Part shown: piece by piece, positions 61,514-64,000 of the stretch | Layout: each line of letters begins with the position of its first letter | How positions within the stretch are numbered: position 1 is the stretch's first letter | Made by a program: the position numbers and the translations under genes | Origin: Hymenolepis diminuta | Taxonomy: Eukaryota > Platyhelminthes > Cestoda > Cyclophyllidea > Hymenolepididae | Direction of reading: 5' to 3' | NCBI GenBank assembly: GCA_900708905.1 | Contig: CAADRB010000025.1 | Span: 317,838-381,837, forward strand | Length of the DNA stretch: 64,000 nucleotides | The notes under the pieces: model-generated | Database searches by the model: none | What the model was told of the DNA's origin: nothing | The model's input: only the letters and a program-made list of their open reading frames with translations

Positions 61514-62609
61514 CAGTTCCGACACAGAGTACATATATCCTCGGTCATCAACGGTGCCGGCTTAATAGAGATGGACTTCCTAGGAAAACACTAATCTAGA
61601 ATCCACCTAGACAAAGGCAGGCTGATACTCGATGGCATCTTCGAACTAACACTTGACCGAGAACGCTCCTCTCTGGCCTCATGTGTAGTAAACGCAAGAG
61701 AACCTAAGATCCTGAAGAATAATAGAGCAGGAAAATTGCTAGACGAACTAGGCGACCTCCTAGAGGAAGTAAAACCATTCTTAATCGACAACGAAGATAT
61801 CTTTGCCCTAGAAGGCGAACCCACCGGCAGGTCAAACATTATACAACACATAATTGACACAGGCGACGGGTTTAGCGCTAAACTCGTCGCCTTGGGACCA
61901 CGAAGAACCCCAGGGCAAAACCAGGGGTTTGTTAGAGAAGAGATCACCAACTGACTGAAAAATAAGATAATTAGGCCTTCGTCGCCCACCTGGGTGGCAC
62001 CCATAGTGGTAACTAAAAAGAAAAATGGATCCCTTCGGCTCTGTATGGACTACCATAAACTCAACGCAGTCACTAAAACGGGATCAATAGTCCATGCCCA
62101 GGATCGATGGCGTTTTCGACTATTTGTCAGGGTCTCAGTATTTCTCTACATTAGATCTAAGATCCGGGTGCTGGCAAGTAGAGGTGGACCCAAAATCAAG
62201 GGAAAAAGCAGCAGTCTTAGTAACAACGGGCCTATACGAATTCGAAACTATGCCATTCGGGTTAATGTAGGCCCCCGTCTCATTTCAACGCTTAATGCAC
62301 CAGGTATTACGCGACCTCATCCCTACACAATGCCAGGTTTACCTAGCTGACGAAATAATTTTCTCCCACACGATTACCTAACACATAGTCAGACTGAAAG
62401 CCGTATTCAGTATATTAAGAGAAACGGGGCTCAAGTTAAACCCCAAGAAATGCAAATTCCTGCAGACCACCGCAACATACTTGGGACATATCATATCGAA
62501 AGATGGGGTCCACACAGACCCCCGAAAAACAACGAAAATACACGAATGGCCAACCCCTCGCAACACAGAGGAAGTTCGCCGATTTTTAGGTCTAGCCGGA
62601 TATTAAAGG
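61514..62609 (+). pseudogene. Pol remnant (end of protease, reverse transcriptase)
   Basis: Frame shifts and stops break the region. Readable RT landmarks: PTWVAPIVVTKKKNGSLRLC, MDYHKLNAVT, LDLRSGCWQVEVDP in a shifted frame, and the polymerase box near 62334-62366. That box reads VYLADE where active enzymes have YxDD, so one catalytic Asp is lost. The frame ends in RRFLGLAGY at the LTR border. Dead. Confidence 0.85.
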
Positions 62610-63007
62610 TATATGGCGCCGCCATTCATGGCGACGAAACTGAAACTAAAATTTAAACTATCCAATCATTTCTTTCTTTCCTTTGCATACAACCAATCAC
62701 AAGCCATCCCATGGAGAGAACCAATGAAGGCCAACTTGGAAGAGTCAACCAGCTGGGCGCCCTCCGGAAAAGAAGAGGAGTAAAGCCTGGATATGAGAAC
62801 AAGCTAGAATATCACGTTCCGGTGCATAAGCAAGTGTCCTCTGTCTGTGGCCTCCATCGCTACCCTCCTCTCCGACAACCCTCACTCCTACCTTTCTTCG
62901 TCAAACCGAACCTTTCCCAATCAACCCTCACTGCATCCTATTCGTTCATAATAAATTCTCATTTTAACTGGCCTTGACTCTCCTATCGAAGTCCGGCTGA
63001 TCTTACA
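62610..63007 (+). repeat. 3' LTR (or a second LTR fused to pol)
   Basis: 398 bp, closer to the solo LTR at 52379 than to the 5' LTR of this element. It is joined directly to pol coding sequence with no polypurine tract, so it may come from another insertion or from recombination. Confidence 0.88.
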
Positions 63008-63424
63008 GTCGTTAGATCGATAAGCCTTCAAATTATCATGACGAATTTTGGAAAATAAAGTGGCTAATGAAACTTTTCTAAGGCTTTGGCAATGTTGAAT
63101 TATCTCGTGACTTGCTTGTCCAAAAACCTTCTGTGGGGCTCCAAATAGGAATGTTCGGTTGGAACAAAGAATGTTATATTTCTTGCAAAATTTTGTGTTT
63201 TTTAATGGCAACTGCTAAATTGATTTCACGGACTTAAATGCGTCAATTGAATTTTTTGAGGAAGAGACAATAATAAACCTCGAAAAAAATTTTACCAGAT
63301 TGATCTTAAATATTTGATGGAGGATTTTTGAAAAAATTTTGTAAATGAGTCTTCTTCTTTCTTATTAGGTCAATTTACACTTCGCCATGATCCTACTTGC
63401 CTATATGATCACTTTGGATTGCAT
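63008..63424. other. No recognised feature
   Basis: AT-rich spacer between the gypsy LTR and the mariner terminal repeat. Confidence 0.4.
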
Positions 63425-64000
63425 CAGGTTGCAACAGAAGTTCTGCCCAACTTTTGAGCTATGTGTGTTTAGAGCACGATTTCTTCAATTTACCCTGTTA
63501 ATGTTGTGGGCTTATCTATGTATATTTAGTATTTAATAGTATATTATTCCCTCTTTTTTGAGATTGTGTGATAATTATCGCTGTTAATAATTATTTCTAG
63601 CCCTGATGTACACTCCAACACTCCAACAAGAGAGCATAGGAGGCATATTTCACTGTTTGAATTTCATGAAGGAAATACGTCAAGCTCAGCGGCATCAGAA
63701 GCAGCAGCAGCAAAAACACTCAAAGACACCTATGGAAATGATGTTGTGAATGAAAAGATCCGCAGAAGGTGGTTTTCTGCAGATGGTTTCGAAAAGGACG
63801 ACCTCAGTCCGAAAGACGAGAGGGAGATGAACCGAGAGCAGGATGCTCAAAAGAACTCAATTCTGAGCAATGGCAATTTGGCATTGATGGAAATGCAACT
63901 TGCACTACTAGAGAACTGAGCAAAATCTTGGACGTAGGCCGCCATATGACCATATGGCCATATATGGGGAAATGAAAAGACTTGGCTGGGAGAGTCTCAA
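63425..64000 (+). mobile_element. Second mariner copy, truncated by the window end
   Basis: Starts CAGGTTGCAACAGAAGTTCT, matching the right terminal repeat of the 43.4-44.9 kb mariner, and follows it in parallel in opposite orientation. The readable head includes KEIRQAQ-like sequence, alanine codons (shorter run than the first copy), NEKIRRRWF in a shifted frame and TTRELSKILDVGR. Frame shifts are present, so it is a pseudogene too. The catalytic part lies beyond the window. Confidence 0.85.

Larger units (their letters stand above)
60107..63007 (+). mobile_element. Truncated Ty3/gypsy (CsRn1-like) LTR retrotransposon
   Basis: Order: 5' LTR (60107-60485), primer-binding site, gag (60521-61513), protease/reverse transcriptase with shifts and stops, then an LTR (62610-63007). 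RNase H and integrase are absent: pol stops inside the conserved RRFLGLAGYY segment and the LTR follows at once. The LTRs end in ..TTACA and do not start with a clear TG. Sequences just outside the two LTRs do not match, so no target duplication supports a simple insertion. It cannot move on its own. The CsRn1-like placement is from memory of gag/pol style and is moderate. Confidence 0.88.

Noticed and set aside
61591..62004. 137-codon minus-strand ORF
   Set aside because: Antisense shadow of the gypsy pol region; no independent domain.

Overview
The window looks like animal (metazoan) nuclear DNA: AT-rich, gene-poor, with spliced genes, conserved animal proteins and many transposon relics. 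A flatworm (Platyhelminthes) is my best guess, by inference only. The reasons are very short introns (32-45 nt in several genes), a possible trans-splice acceptor 2 nt before one start codon, and a Ty3/gypsy element resembling the CsRn1 type. No rRNA gene, intact tRNA gene or CRISPR array was found.

Layout. 1-19.6 kb: no recognisable gene; two tRNA-like SINE relics and simple repeats. 19.6-23.9 kb: two tandem, same-strand genes for a UBE2N/Ubc13-type ubiquitin-conjugating enzyme, with identical internal exon lengths (247 and 141 nt). 24.7-26.1 kb: a dispersed repeat and an internally deleted mariner. 26.4-29.4 kb: a complete nine-exon POLDIP2-like gene (360 aa). 31.6-33.4 kb: two head-to-head, two-exon genes of unknown function (184 and 179 aa). 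35.3-54.6 kb: a cluster of five copies of one unusual gene family, two apparently intact (44.9-45.5 kb plus strand, 50.2-50.8 kb minus strand) and three broken. Each intact member has a short N-terminal block I do not recognise, a La-type winged-helix motif and a short tail, with no RRM. The cluster is interleaved with a gypsy pol fragment, a degenerate mariner with both terminal inverted repeats, a solo LTR and dispersed repeats. 60.1-63.0 kb: a truncated, decayed gypsy element with two LTRs. 63.4-64.0 kb: the start of a second mariner copy, cut by the window end.

The conserved genes act in separate processes: K63-type ubiquitin conjugation (UBE2N pair), mitochondrial/DNA-polymerase-associated functions (POLDIP2) and possible RNA binding (La-motif family). 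Nothing shows that they work together. The most notable items are the La-motif family, with its exon pattern and gene decay, and the Ubc13 duplicate altered at E3-contact positions. Exon borders were read by eye from reading frame, GT/AG sites and family resemblance, so they are models rather than transcript evidence.
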